Shown: positions 17,701 through 27,401 of the stretch, in pieces
How the letters are laid out: every line of letters starts with the position of its first letter
Position numbering within the stretch: the first letter of the stretch is position 1
Assembly (NCBI RefSeq): GCF_000744095.1
Contig: NZ_JQLI01000008.1
Coordinates: 682,001-746,000 of the forward strand
Reading direction: 5' to 3'
Length of the DNA stretch: 64,000 nucleotides
DNA from: Cupriavidus necator A5-1
GTDB taxonomy: Bacteria > Pseudomonadota > Gammaproteobacteria > Burkholderiales > Burkholderiaceae
Made by a program: the position numbers and the translations under genes
The notes under the pieces: generated by a model
Database searches by the model: none
What the model was told of the DNA's origin: nothing
Seen by the model: the letters and a program-made list of their open reading frames with translations, nothing else

Positions 17701-18369
17701 CTAAACCATGTGGTTCTGGCGCATATACCGGTGCACGATCTGGATGCGCATGCCCGCATCGGGCAATGCCATCAGCATCTGCTTGGCCTTGAGCGGCACC
17801 GGCAGCAGTTCGCACAGCCGGTTGGCGACCCAGCTCGGGTCGTCCCACAGGTAGGGCTCGTCAAAGGGCAGGCGGTCGGGCTGCTCGGCATGCAGCCGGG
17901 TCACGATGCGCCGCAGCGCATCCAGGCATTCGCCCAGGAGTTCCAGCTTGCAGTCGATGATGTCGGCGGGCAGCACTGCGGCGCGCGCCACCAACAGGCC
18001 GTCGTCGCGCGTCTCGTGGCGGATGATGCGGAAGCGTTCGCGCCCGCGCGCGCGGATCAGCAGCACGCCCAGTTGCTCCATGTTGCAGTCGACGATCTCG
18101 GCGAGGCAGCCGATCGGCTCCGGCACGGTGGGCTGGTCGGGGCGCGCCACCTCTTCGCCGCTTTCGATCAGGCATACGCCAAAGGGCGTGCTGTCGCGCA
18201 GGCAGTTGCGCACCATGTCGACATAGCGCGCCTCGAACACGCGCAGCGGCAGCCGCCCACCGGGAAACAGCACGGTGTGCAACGGGAACAGCGGCAGGTT
18301 GTCGAGCGTCTGCGGTGGGTCGTCGGACCCTGCGGGCGCGGTATGACGGTAGAGATCGGTCGAAGACAT
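17701..18369 (-). CDS. LON N-terminal substrate-binding domain protein
   Basis: 222 residues from the ATG at 18369 (MSSTDLYRH). It consists essentially of a single LON/PUA-like domain: LPLFPLHTVLFPGGRLPLRVFE at the N terminus, then YVDMVRNCL and GCLAEIVDC. There is no AAA or protease domain, so it is not Lon itself. Stand-alone LON proteins are common in proteobacteria and their role is unknown, perhaps as adaptors. The frame continues 31 codons upstream, but the family starts near the LPLFPL block. It is convergent with mutY. Confidence 0.88.
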   Translation of the reverse strand: MSSTDLYRHTAPAGSDDPPQTLDNLPLFPLHTVLFPGGRLPLRVFEARYVDMVRNCLRDSTPFGVCLIESGEEVARPDQPTVPEPIGCLAEIVDCNMEQLGVLLIRARGRERFRIIRHETRDDGLLVARAAVLPADIIDCKLELLGECLDALRRIVTRLHAEQPDRLPFDEPYLWDDPSWVANRLCELLPVPLKAKQMLMALPDAGMRIQIVHRYMRQNHMV

Positions 18370-18470
18370 GCGGTGCCAGCTTGCGTTGGGGAAGCTGTTC
18401 AGGCAGCAGTGGCGCGCCGCCAGGCAGACGCTGCGCGCCAACGCCCGCAGGCAGGCAGGCACGGTTTGCG

Positions 18471-19355
<885 letters not shown>

Positions 19356-19409
19356 AGCAAGTGAAGCATAGCATCAGGTGATGGCCGCGTCATGACAGTC
19401 GCCGCAAGC

Positions 19410-19438
19410 AAAAATGGCGAGCCTCGCGGTTCGCCATT
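19410..19438 (-). terminator. Terminator after the psiF-like gene
   Basis: Inverted repeat AATGGCGA/TCGCCATT (19413-19420 and 19431-19438) around a 10-base loop, followed on the minus strand by a short T run. Confidence 0.65.
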
Positions 19439-19462
19439 CATTGTGCGTCAGTTGGACATTGG

Positions 19463-19816
19463 TCAGGCCGACTTGGACAGGCATTCCTTCATGTACGCCT
19501 TGTATTCGTCGCCCTTCTTGCCCTTGCCCTCCTTGCTGCAGGCCGCCATCTTTTCCTGCTGGGTCTTGGGCACGGCCGACTTGGCCGACAGGCATTCCTT
19601 CATGAACGCCTTGCGCTCGTCGCCCTTCTTGTCGGCGGCCTGGGTGTTGCAGGCCTTCATCTTTTCCTGCTGCGCGGTCGGGGCCTTGGCTTCCTTGGCT
19701 TCCTTGGCTTCCTTGGCTTCCTTGGCGGGAGCGGCCGGTGCGGACGCCGTCTGGGCAAAGGCCATGGACGCCATCAGCGGGGTCACCAGCGCGCACATCG
19801 CGATCAGTTTTTTCAT
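19463..19816 (-). CDS. PsiF repeat protein, periplasmic
   Basis: 117 residues. A signal peptide (MKKLIAMCALVTPLMASMAFAQ) is followed by an Ala/Lys/Glu linker and two PsiF repeats of the form QQEKMxACN...KGDExKAxMKECL, each with two conserved cysteines. E. coli PsiF is phosphate-starvation inducible, but the biochemical function of the repeat is unknown. The ATG has AGGAG nine bases upstream. The linker contains a four-unit KEA repeat encoded by a 9-bp tandem array. It lies between hprK and rapZ. Confidence 0.85.
   Translation of the reverse strand: MKKLIAMCALVTPLMASMAFAQTASAPAAPAKEAKEAKEAKEAKAPTAQQEKMKACNTQAADKKGDERKAFMKECLSAKSAVPKTQQEKMAACSKEGKGKKGDEYKAYMKECLSKSA
19686..19721 (-). repeat. 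Four tandem copies of a 9-bp unit inside the psiF-like gene
   Basis: TTGGCTTCC repeats exactly four times on the plus strand, with a fifth degenerate copy. In frame it adds one Glu-Ala-Lys triplet per unit to the linker after the signal peptide, so copy changes keep the reading frame. Confidence 0.9.
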
Positions 19817-19984
19817 GCTTGCTCTCCTGGCTGTGGAAAACATCATGGCCGCGCGGGTATGGGGGCTCGTGGCGGCCTGTGTATGGGCTCGATGCCCATT
19901 ACAGCACAAAACGTAGGACGTCCCAAGCACGTTGACGCGGCGCCTGCCGCCGTTGTAAGCAATTGAAAGCGCAGTGCGAAAGGG

Positions 19985-20956
19985 TCAGAGCAGCCGGCCC
20001 TGGCCGCGCGAAACCGCGTCGGCCTGCATTGCCGCGCGCTGGCGGTCCATGAAGTCGCGCAGCGTGTCGATGCCGCGCAGGCGCAGGATGGTGTTGCGCA
20101 CCGCGGCCTCGACCAGCACGGCAAGGTTGCGGCCGGCCGCCACTTGGATCTTGACCATATGGATCGGCAGGCCGAGCACGTCGAGATATTGCGAATCGAG
20201 CGGCAGACGCTCGAATTCGCCGTCGTTGCGCCGCACCAGCTGCACCACCAGCTTGATCTTCATCTTCCGCCGCACCGCGGTCTCGCCGAAGATGGTCTTG
20301 ATATCGAGCAGGCCCAGGCCCCGCACTTCCAGCAGGTTCTGCAGCAGCGGCGGGCAGCGCCCCTCGATGAAGTCCGGCCCCAGGCGCACGAAGTCGACCG
20401 CATCGTCGGCCACCAGCCCGTGGCCGCGCGAGATCAGTTCCAGCCCGAGCTCGCTCTTGCCCAGGCCCGATTCACCCATGATCAGCACGCCCATGCCGAG
20501 GATGTCGAGGAACACCCCGTGCATGGTCACGCGCGGCGCGGAAATGCGCGACAGGTACAGGCGCAGGTGGTCGATCACCGCGGCCGACGACACCGGCGTG
20601 GTGAACAGCGGCGTGGACGAACGCGTGCAGCGCAGTTCCAGGTCGGGCGGCGGCTCCATGCCGTCGGCGATCACCAGGAAGGGCGGCTCGAGCAGGATCA
20701 GCTCGCCCATCTGGCGCTTGCGGGTCTCGTCGTCCAGGCGCTGATAGTAGGTGATCTCGGGCTTGCCGAGCACCTGGATGCGGTTGGGGTGGATCAGGTT
20801 CAGGTGGCCCACCAGGTCCGCGGCGGAGGTGGCCTCGCGGGCGAATTCCACGTCGAAGGCGCGATCCGCCCCTTCCAGGCCGGCCACCCACGAGAGTTTG
20901 AGGTCGGCTGCGTTGTCGTCGAAGATTGACTGCGAGGTGACGCCGGTGAGTTCCAT
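19985..20956 (-). CDS. hprK: HPr kinase/phosphorylase
   Basis: 323 residues. The N-terminal domain is MurF-like. The C-terminal kinase domain has the P-loop [27 protein letters not shown] (about residues 160-186), with the catalytic Asp pair, and the C-terminal signature ([15 protein letters not shown]). It phosphorylates and dephosphorylates a serine of HPr. In betaproteobacteria it belongs to an incomplete, regulatory phosphotransfer chain together with PtsN, whose gene is adjacent upstream (80 bases). Confidence 0.95.
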
Positions 20957-21036
20957 GCGGTATGACTTGTGTGGCGGTGTGCGAAGCGTCTTGCGCCTGC
21001 CCGGTCTGGTGCCGGCCCGCTCGGGGGATCAGTGGA

Positions 21037-21492
21037 TCAGGGGTGCCATGCAATCAGCAACTGGTGCACGGCATCGGGCGTGGGCAGGGTTGCCAGCCCT
21101 TCGCGCATGTCCCGGTCCGACAGCAGTTGCGCGATTTCAGAAAGGATTTCCAGGTGCTGCTGCGTGGCCTGCTCGGGCACCAGCAGGAAGATCAGCAGCG
21201 ACACCGGCTTGCCGTCGGGCGATTCGAACGGGATCGGCTCGGCCAGTCGCATGAAGGCGGCCAGCGGCTGCTTCAGGCCCTTGATGCGGCCATGCGGGAT
21301 CGCCACGCCGGCGCCCAGGCCGGTGGAGCCCAGCGATTCGCGCGCGAACAGGTTGTCCGTCACGGTGGCGCGCGCCACGCCATGGTTGTTCTCGAAGAGG
21401 AGCCCGGCCTGCTCGAACACACGCTTCTTGCTTGTGACGCTGACGTCGAGGTTGATGTTGCCGGGTGGCAGCAATTTGGCCAAACGATTCAT
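21037..21492 (-). CDS. ptsN: PTS IIA-type nitrogen regulatory protein (EIIA-Ntr)
   Basis: 151 residues. PTS EIIA type-2 domain with the phosphorylatable histidine in GAGVAIPHGRIKG and the block SKKRVFEQAGLLFENN. It receives phosphate from NPr/HPr-like carriers and acts by protein contact, for example on K+ transport. The gene is part of the rpoN-hpf-ptsN-hprK neighbourhood common in proteobacteria. A 425-base spacer separates it from hpf upstream, so it may have its own promoter. Confidence 0.95.
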   Translation of the reverse strand: MNRLAKLLPPGNINLDVSVTSKKRVFEQAGLLFENNHGVARATVTDNLFARESLGSTGLGAGVAIPHGRIKGLKQPLAAFMRLAEPIPFESPDGKPVSLLIFLLVPEQATQQHLEILSEIAQLLSDRDMREGLATLPTPDAVHQLLIAWHP

Positions 21493-21841
21493 GGGCGATG
21501 CGCAGGATTTCAGTTAGCGGGGCGGATCAGCCGTTCCGCCGGGCAGGGGGCTGCTGCGGGCGGCTGCAAAGTCATTCGACGCCGGCCGTCAGCCGCCCGC
21601 GGGCGTCCGGCCATTATAGAGCAGTGGCTTCCTCCCCATTGTGCAGCGCAGCGCCGCAATCGGGTGCAAAACCACACAAGGTCACGCACCGGGTTGGATG
21701 CAAAAATGCCCGTCTGCCATGTATGGCGCAGCATACACCCTGCCGTCCCCGTTGCGAACACCTTCGCCCAAACGGGTGGTACGGGTTTGCGCCGCCGCCA
21801 CAACCAGGGCCGCTTTGCGCCCATTTCCCGCGCCAGGGCGC
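21493..21841. other. Non-coding spacer between hpf and ptsN
   Basis: About 350 bases without a gene I can support on either strand. Short open frames here lack ribosome sites and resemble nothing I know. It presumably holds the ptsN promoter; I do not see a clear -35/-10 pair. A terminator for hpf lies at its distal edge. Confidence 0.5.
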
Positions 21842-21867
21842 AAAAAAGCCGCGTTTGAGCGCGGCTT
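21842..21867 (-). terminator. Rho-independent terminator after hpf
   Basis: Hairpin AAGCCGCG-TTTGAG-CGCGGCTT at 21846-21867, followed on the minus strand by six T (21842-21847). Confidence 0.88.
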
Positions 21868-21917
21868 GCCTTTTCAGTCTCGGATTCGACGGCTCGCTGA
21901 GGAGCCGCCGGGCACGG

Positions 21918-22268
21918 TCATTGCTGCATTTGTGCTGCGGCCATCTGATACTTGACCGCCTCGCGGTCGTGGCTTTGCACGCGGTCCTTGTAGCGGATCA
22001 CCTGACGGTCGAGCTTGTCGACGAGTGCGTCGATGGCCGCATACAGGTCTTCGTGATGCGCTTCAACAAAGATGTCCTTGCCCCTGAGATGTAGATTGAT
22101 TTCCGCGTACTGGCGCCGGTCCTTTTCCTTGTGATTATCGACAGAGAGCAGCACGCTAACGCCAATGACTTGATCGAAATGCCTGACGATTCTCTCCAGC
22201 TTCGTTTCCACGTACTCACGCAACGCCGGCGTGATGTCAAGGTGGTGTCCACTGATCTTGAAGTTCAT
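21918..22268 (-). CDS. hpf: Ribosome hibernation-promoting factor (short HPF/YfiA family)
   Basis: 116 residues. N-terminal MNFKISGHHLDITPALREYVETKLERI is the family signature, and the body has the beta-alpha fold with conserved basic residues. The short form (no C-terminal dimerisation domain) binds the 30S subunit and helps form 100S dimers in stationary phase. It lies immediately downstream of rpoN. RBS AAGGAGAAG precedes the ATG. Transcription ends at the hairpin at 21842-21867. Confidence 0.95.
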   Translation of the reverse strand: MNFKISGHHLDITPALREYVETKLERIVRHFDQVIGVSVLLSVDNHKEKDRRQYAEINLHLRGKDIFVEAHHEDLYAAIDALVDKLDRQVIRYKDRVQSHDREAVKYQMAAAQMQQ

Positions 22269-22316
22269 AGCGCTTCTCCTTCTGAAAGAGCCTCACCAGG
22301 CAGGCGGTGGGCTCGG

Positions 22317-23795
22317 CTACAAAGACTTGCGGAGATTGACTGCGGGGATCTTCAGGGCTTCGCGATACTTGGCAACGGTGCGGCGTGCGACAACGAAGCC
22401 TTGTTCGCCCAGCAGTTCGGCAATGCGACTGTCGGAAAGGGGATTCCTCGGGTCTTCGGCTCCTATGAGTTGCTTGATCAAGGCGCGGATGGCCGTTGAT
22501 GAAGCCGCGCCACCGGTTTCGGTGGACACGTGGCTACCGAAGAAGTACTTCAGTTCGAAAGTACCCATCGGCGTTGCCATGTATTTATTGGTCGTCACCC
22601 GGGAGATGGTTGACTCGTGTAAACCCAGTGTATCGGCAATCTCCCTCAAAACCAAGGGGCGCATGGCGATTTCGCCGTGGGTGAAAAAGTTCTTCTGACG
22701 CTCGACAATGGCTTGTGAGACACGCAGGATGGTGTCGAAGCGTTGCTGGATGTTCTTGATCAGCCAGCGCGCTTCCTGCAGCTTCTGCTGCAGGCCCGCC
22801 GTGCCCGACTCGCCCTTGGCGCCGCGCAGGATCTGGGCGTACATATCGTTGATGCGCAGCCGCGGCATCACATCCGGGTTGAGCTGCGCGGTCCAGCCGC
22901 TGCCGCTCTTGCGCACGAACACATCGGGGACCACAAAGTCGGCTTCCGGGCGGCTGTAGGCATGGCCGGGATAGGGCGCGAGCGAGCGGATCAGTTCATG
23001 CGCCGCCTTCAGCGCCACTTCGTCCACCTGCAGCGCCTTCTTCAGCCGCGTGTAGTCGCGCACCGCCAGCAGTTCCAGGTGGTTGGTGACGATGACCAGC
23101 GCCAGGTCGCGCTGCGGGTGCGTCAGGCGCCGCAATTGCAGCGCGAGGCACTCGGCGGCATTGCGCGCGCCCACGCCGGGCGGATCGAAGCTCTGCAGCA
23201 GCGTCAGGATCGCGTGGACTTCCTCGATCTCGAATTCGAGTTCTTCCGGCAGCTCGGTGCAGATTTCCTCGAGCGAGGCGCTCAGGTAGCCGTCGTCGTC
23301 CAGCGATTCAATCAGGAAGATCGCCAGGCCCTTGTCGCGCGTCGAGATTTTCAGCGGCGCGAGCTGCTCCATCAGGTATTCGCGCAGCGTGGGCTCGGCG
23401 TCGCGCAGCTGCATTGGCGTCTTTTCGTCTTCATCGCCTTGCGGGCGGCGCGCGAAGTCGTCAAGGCTCCAGTCGCTGCCATAGTCGTCGCCGCTGCTGT
23501 TGTCGCCGTAGCTGTCGTCGTCGCCCGCGGCGTCGCTACGCGCGTCGCCGTTGCCTTGCGGGTCGGCCGGCGCGGGTGCGGGCGCGCTCTGCAGGTTGAC
23601 CGAGCCGTCGGCGGCAACGCGCAGCGGGCTTTCGATCCAGTCGTTCTCGCGTTCGAGCAGGGGGTTTTCCGTTAGCGCCTGTTCGACTTCCTGCTGCAGT
23701 TCCAGCGTCGAAAGCTGCAGCAGCCGGATCGATTGCTGCAGTTGCGGCGTGAGTGCCAGATGCTGGGAGAGGCGGAGCTGTAGCGACGGTTTCAT
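22317..23795 (-). CDS. rpoN: RNA polymerase sigma-54 factor
   Basis: 492 residues. Region I starts MKPSLQLRLSQHLALTPQLQQSIRLLQLS and contacts activators. An acidic Asp/Gly/Ser-rich region II covers residues ~75-120. The core-binding domain and the helix-turn-helix follow, and the C terminus carries the RpoN box ARRTVAKYRE that reads the -24 element. It directs transcription of nitrogen, motility and other genes. Upstream is lptB, in the conserved order lptB-rpoN-hpf-ptsN. Confidence 0.97.
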   Translation of the reverse strand: MKPSLQLRLSQHLALTPQLQQSIRLLQLSTLELQQEVEQALTENPLLERENDWIESPLRVAADGSVNLQSAPAPAPADPQGNGDARSDAAGDDDSYGDNSSGDDYGSDWSLDDFARRPQGDEDEKTPMQLRDAEPTLREYLMEQLAPLKISTRDKGLAIFLIESLDDDGYLSASLEEICTELPEELEFEIEEVHAILTLLQSFDPPGVGARNAAECLALQLRRLTHPQRDLALVIVTNHLELLAVRDYTRLKKALQVDEVALKAAHELIRSLAPYPGHAYSRPEADFVVPDVFVRKSGSGWTAQLNPDVMPRLRINDMYAQILRGAKGESGTAGLQQKLQEARWLIKNIQQRFDTILRVSQAIVERQKNFFTHGEIAMRPLVLREIADTLGLHESTISRVTTNKYMATPMGTFELKYFFGSHVSTETGGAASSTAIRALIKQLIGAEDPRNPLSDSRIAELLGEQGFVVARRTVAKYREALKIPAVNLRKSL

Positions 23796-23962
23796 GCGAC
23801 CTATTTTATGCGCATCTTTCCGTTGTTGGAACGGAAATTGCTATCGCTGATGCGCTCTGATCGCCGCTCGCTGTGGGGTATCCCACACGCTCCCTGAACA
23901 GAACCTGCCGCGTGTGGTAGCGCTCAACCCAACGCTTTTGCCACTTGCAGCAGGCCGGTACA

Positions 23963-24769
23963 TCACATGCGGAAGTTCTCGCCCAGGTAGACGCGCCGCA
24001 CCGATTCGTTGGCGATGATCTCTTCGGGCACGCCCGCGGCCAGCACCGTGCCTTCGCTGATGATGTAGGCGTGGTCGCAGATGCCGAGCGTTTCGCGCAC
24101 GTTGTGGTCGGTGATCAGCACGCCGATATTGCGCGCCTTCAGGAAGCTGACGATGCGCTGGATCTCGCCCACCGCGATCGGATCCACGCCGGCGAAGGGC
24201 TCGTCCAGCAGGATGAAGCGCGGCGACGAGGCCAGTGCGCGCGCGATTTCCACGCGGCGGCGCTCGCCACCCGACAGCGACAGCGCCGGGTTGTTGCGCA
24301 GGTGCGCGATCTGCAGGTCGTCGAGCAGCGAATCCAGGCGGCGGTCGATCTCGGCCTTGCCCAGCGGCTTGCCGTTTTCCACCTGCAGCTCCAGCACGGC
24401 GCGGATGTTCTCCTCGACGTTGAGCTTGCGGAAGACCGAGGCCTCCTGCGGCAGGTAGGACAGCCCCATGCGCGCGCGCTCGTGGATCGGCAGGCCGCTG
24501 ATATGATCGCCGTCGAGCACGATATCGCCCTCGTCCAGCGCCACCAGGCCCACGATCATGTAGAAGGAGGTGGTCTTGCCCGCGCCGTTGGGGCCGAGCA
24601 GCCCGACCACCTCGCCGCTCTTCACGTCCAGCGAGACGTCCTTGACCACCGTGCGCGTGCCATAGCGCTTCCTCAGGTGGCGCACGACCAACGTGCTGCC
24701 GCCGGCGAGGACGGTGGAGGCTTCGACGGTAGGCTTTTCGGCAATCGTTGCGGTATCGGTCATTGGCAC
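23963..24769 (-). CDS. lptB: LPS export ABC transporter ATP-binding protein LptB
   Basis: 268 residues. Walker A GPNGAGKTTSFYMIVGLV, Q-loop region, signature LSGGERRRVEIARALA, Walker B FILLDEPFAGVDP, and switch His in ITDHNVRE. The C-terminal tail ...YLGENFRM is typical of LptB. It powers LPS extraction with LptFG (not in this window). About 25 extra residues precede the usual start. The lptC-lptA-lptB order matches the LPS transport operon. Confidence 0.96.
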   Translation of the reverse strand: MPMTDTATIAEKPTVEASTVLAGGSTLVVRHLRKRYGTRTVVKDVSLDVKSGEVVGLLGPNGAGKTTSFYMIVGLVALDEGDIVLDGDHISGLPIHERARMGLSYLPQEASVFRKLNVEENIRAVLELQVENGKPLGKAEIDRRLDSLLDDLQIAHLRNNPALSLSGGERRRVEIARALASSPRFILLDEPFAGVDPIAVGEIQRIVSFLKARNIGVLITDHNVRETLGICDHAYIISEGTVLAAGVPEEIIANESVRRVYLGENFRM

Positions 24770-24833
24770 AGTCTGGCGTTCAGGCGTTTCAGGCGCCGGC
24801 TGACCGCGCGGGGGCGGCGGCCAGCGCCCGGCG

Positions 24834-25487
24834 TCAGGGTTTGTTGGCCGGCGTGGGCGCGGGCTTCAGGATCAGCGGCGAGCCGCCGGCACCGGGCGCG
24901 GCCTGGGCGCCCTGGTCCTGGCGCGGCGACAGCACCGCGCGCACGCGGCCGGAAGAATTGGCGGGCGAGCCCTCGCCGCCGCTACCGGCAGCCGTATAGA
25001 ACTCCTTGCGGCTGTCGTAGGTCAGCACCGCGCCGCGGATCTCGTCGACCATCTTGGCACCCTGCAGGCGGGCCATGCGGGCATTGCCGATCAGCTTGGA
25101 CAGTTCCTGCTTGCCATCGTATTCGATGCGGTCGCCCCAGCCGTCGACGTATTCATCGACACCCTCGCGCTTCTGCCGGATATACGCCTGCTTGCCCGGC
25201 TTGGCGGTGGCCACGGCGAACTGGTAGCCCTCCGGGTCGGTGCGCAGCTCGGCGGCGTCGGACTTCAGGATCATGGTGCCCTTGGTCAGCACCACGTTGC
25301 CGGTGAGCGTATAGATCTGCTTGACGTCGTCGTAGCTGGCGTTGTCGGCCTCCAGCACCATCGGCTTGTCGCGGTCCGCGCGCTCGGCAAGGGCGGGCTG
25401 GGCCAGCAGCAGGCCGAAGGCCATTGCCAAAGCCAGCAGGGCAGGGGCGGCGCGTCGACGGGACGATGTCGTCAGGGAAACAGTCAT
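24834..25487 (-). CDS. lptA: LPS transport periplasmic protein LptA
   Basis: 217 residues. A signal peptide (hydrophobic residues ~12-30, cleavage after ALAE) precedes an OstA-like beta-jellyroll: KPMVLEADNASYDDVKQIYTLTGNVVLTKGTMIL. It forms the periplasmic bridge for LPS between LptC and LptD. The C-terminal ~45 residues are Gly/Ala/Pro-rich and disordered. The start at 25487 gives MTVSLTTSSRRR; the frame is open further but without a good start. It lies between lptC and lptB. Confidence 0.94.
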   Translation of the reverse strand: MTVSLTTSSRRRAAPALLALAMAFGLLLAQPALAERADRDKPMVLEADNASYDDVKQIYTLTGNVVLTKGTMILKSDAAELRTDPEGYQFAVATAKPGKQAYIRQKREGVDEYVDGWGDRIEYDGKQELSKLIGNARMARLQGAKMVDEIRGAVLTYDSRKEFYTAAGSGGEGSPANSSGRVRAVLSPRQDQGAQAAPGAGGSPLILKPAPTPANKP

Positions 25488-25600
25488 GTTGGCGGGGTCG
25501 CTGGAGGGCGTTTTGGTACGTTCTGGTACGAGTTGGTGGTGCCTGGGGCGGGCGCGGTTCGTCGCAGCCGTGCTGCCGACGGGGCCCCGTGCCGGCATCA

Positions 25601-26218
25601 TTACCGGCCCGGCGACGGCCCGGTGATGATGGTGCCGCGTACATTGCCGAGCAATTGTACTTCGCGGGTGACGTTATTGAAGATCAGGCCGTTGGCGGTC
25701 ATCACCGAGGGGCCGCGCGTGAGCTTGACCGCCTTGTCGGTCTTGACGATGTCGTCGTTGACCAGCAGCTGGAAGTAGCTCGACGCCGCGGTCATCTGCG
25801 GGTCCTTGGACGCATCGACGCCCTGCTGGCGCACGATGAAGCCGTTGCCGTACAGGTCGATCACCGAGCCTTCGGCATTCATGCGGCCGATATCGGCGCG
25901 TGCGGTGACCGGCGGGCGCTCTGGCTGGTACGCGCGCATTGCGGGACGGGTGACCTCGTAGGTCTGGTCGTCCTCGAAGTGGACCATGCGATCGCCGGTG
26001 AAGCGGACCTTGGTGCTGCCGTCCTGCGCCAGCTCGGTCGCCGAGAAGCGGTCGATGTAGTAGTCCGGCTCGTGCTTCTTGGTGGTCTGCGCGGCTTGGT
26101 CTTCCTTGGGCGAGTTGATCTGGACCAGCCAGAACGTGCTGCCCGCCACGAAGGCCATCAGCAGCAGCGGCAGCAGCCGCATCACGATGCCGCTGAGGGA
26201 GGCGAGTAGTGCCTGCAT
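25601..26218 (-). CDS. lptC: LPS export protein LptC
   Basis: 205 residues. One N-terminal membrane helix (residues ~8-30, LLPLLLMAFVAGSTFWLV) anchors the protein in the inner membrane; the rest is a periplasmic OstA-like jellyroll (YYIDRFSATELAQDGSTKVRFTGDRMVHFEDDQTYEV). It takes LPS from LptB2FG and hands it to LptA. It sits between kdsD and lptA, the classical order. Confidence 0.93.
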   Translation of the reverse strand: MQALLASLSGIVMRLLPLLLMAFVAGSTFWLVQINSPKEDQAAQTTKKHEPDYYIDRFSATELAQDGSTKVRFTGDRMVHFEDDQTYEVTRPAMRAYQPERPPVTARADIGRMNAEGSVIDLYGNGFIVRQQGVDASKDPQMTAASSYFQLLVNDDIVKTDKAVKLTRGPSVMTANGLIFNNVTREVQLLGNVRGTIITGPSPGR

Positions 26219-26241
26219 GGTGTCCTTCTCTTGCGCGCCGG

Positions 26242-27225
26242 TCAGATGACCTTGGCGCGGGTCAGGTCGTGGATATGCAGCGCGCCGGTGAGGCGGCCGT
26301 CGTTGTCCACCACCAGCAGCTGGTTGATGCGGTTGGCTTCCATCACCTGTACCGCTTCCACCGCGAGCTGGTTCTCGTTGACCACGTGCGGGTTGCGGTG
26401 CATGACCTCGCCGATGGGCACGGTCTTCCAGTCACGCGGGGTTTCCAGCAGGCGGCGCAGGTCGCCGTCAGTGAAGACGCCGATGGCGTGGCCGTCGGGG
26501 TCCACCACTGCGGTCATGGCCATGCCCTTGCGGGTGATTTCCATCAGTGCCTGCGCCAGCGGGGTGTTCTCGCGCACCTCAGGCACGGCGTTGCCGGTGC
26601 GCATCACGTCGCGCACGTGCGTCAGCAGCTTGCGCCCCAGCGCGCCGCCCGGGTGCGAGCGGGCGAAGTCTTCCTCGCCGAAGCCGCGCGCGTCAAGCAC
26701 CGCCACCGCCAGCGCGTCGCCGAGCGCCAGCGCCGCGGTGGTGCTTGCCGTTGGCGCCAGGTTCAGCGGGCAGGCTTCCTTTTCCACGGCGGCGTCCAGG
26801 TGCACATCGGCCAGCTTGGCCAGGTTGGACTCGGGGTTGCCGGTGACCGAGATCAGCCGGGCGCCGATGCGCTTGACAATCGGGATGATCGACAGCAGCT
26901 CGCCGGTCTCGCCGGAATTGGAGAAGGCGATCAGCACGTCGTCGCGCGTGACCATGCCCAGGTCGCCATGGCTGGCCTCGGCCGGGTGCACGAAGAACGA
27001 GGGGGTGCCGGTGGACGCCAGCGTGGCCGCCACCTTGCGCCCGATATGACCGGACTTGCCGATGCCGGAGACCACTACGCGCCCGCTGCATTGCAGGATC
27101 AGCTGCACCGCGTGGGCAAAGTCAAGGGTCAGGCGGCCCGAAAGTGCGGAAACCGCATCGGCTTCGGTCTGGAGGGTATTGCGCGCGAGCCGGAGTGCTC
27201 GATCCGCATCGAAATTGGCTATCAT
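26242..27225 (-). CDS. kdsD: D-arabinose 5-phosphate isomerase (KpsF/GutQ family)
   Basis: 327 residues. The N-terminal SIS sugar-isomerase domain has SGIGKSGHIGRKVAATLASTGTPSFFVHPAEA, and two CBS domains follow from about residue 205. It interconverts ribulose 5-phosphate and arabinose 5-phosphate, the first step to Kdo for the LPS core. The start at the ATG 27225 gives MIANFDADRALR; a TTG six codons upstream is in frame but unlikely. Adjacent lptC and lptA explain the location. It is divergent from the Kef-type antiporter. Confidence 0.95.
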   Translation of the reverse strand: MIANFDADRALRLARNTLQTEADAVSALSGRLTLDFAHAVQLILQCSGRVVVSGIGKSGHIGRKVAATLASTGTPSFFVHPAEASHGDLGMVTRDDVLIAFSNSGETGELLSIIPIVKRIGARLISVTGNPESNLAKLADVHLDAAVEKEACPLNLAPTASTTAALALGDALAVAVLDARGFGEEDFARSHPGGALGRKLLTHVRDVMRTGNAVPEVRENTPLAQALMEITRKGMAMTAVVDPDGHAIGVFTDGDLRRLLETPRDWKTVPIGEVMHRNPHVVNENQLAVEAVQVMEANRINQLLVVDNDGRLTGALHIHDLTRAKVI

Positions 27226-27401
27226 GGCGACGAAGTATACCAACGAATGCGACGGCGCCTTGGCCGCCCCCCGGGCGCCCGCCGCGCTTGCCGTGTTGCC
27301 CCGGCAGGGTGCCCGTGCCGGGTCGGACGCGTGCCTGGCCGGTCACTCCCGCTCGCCTGGCTTCCTGACGCCTGACTGCCCGACCGCCTGAAACACGCCT
27401 G

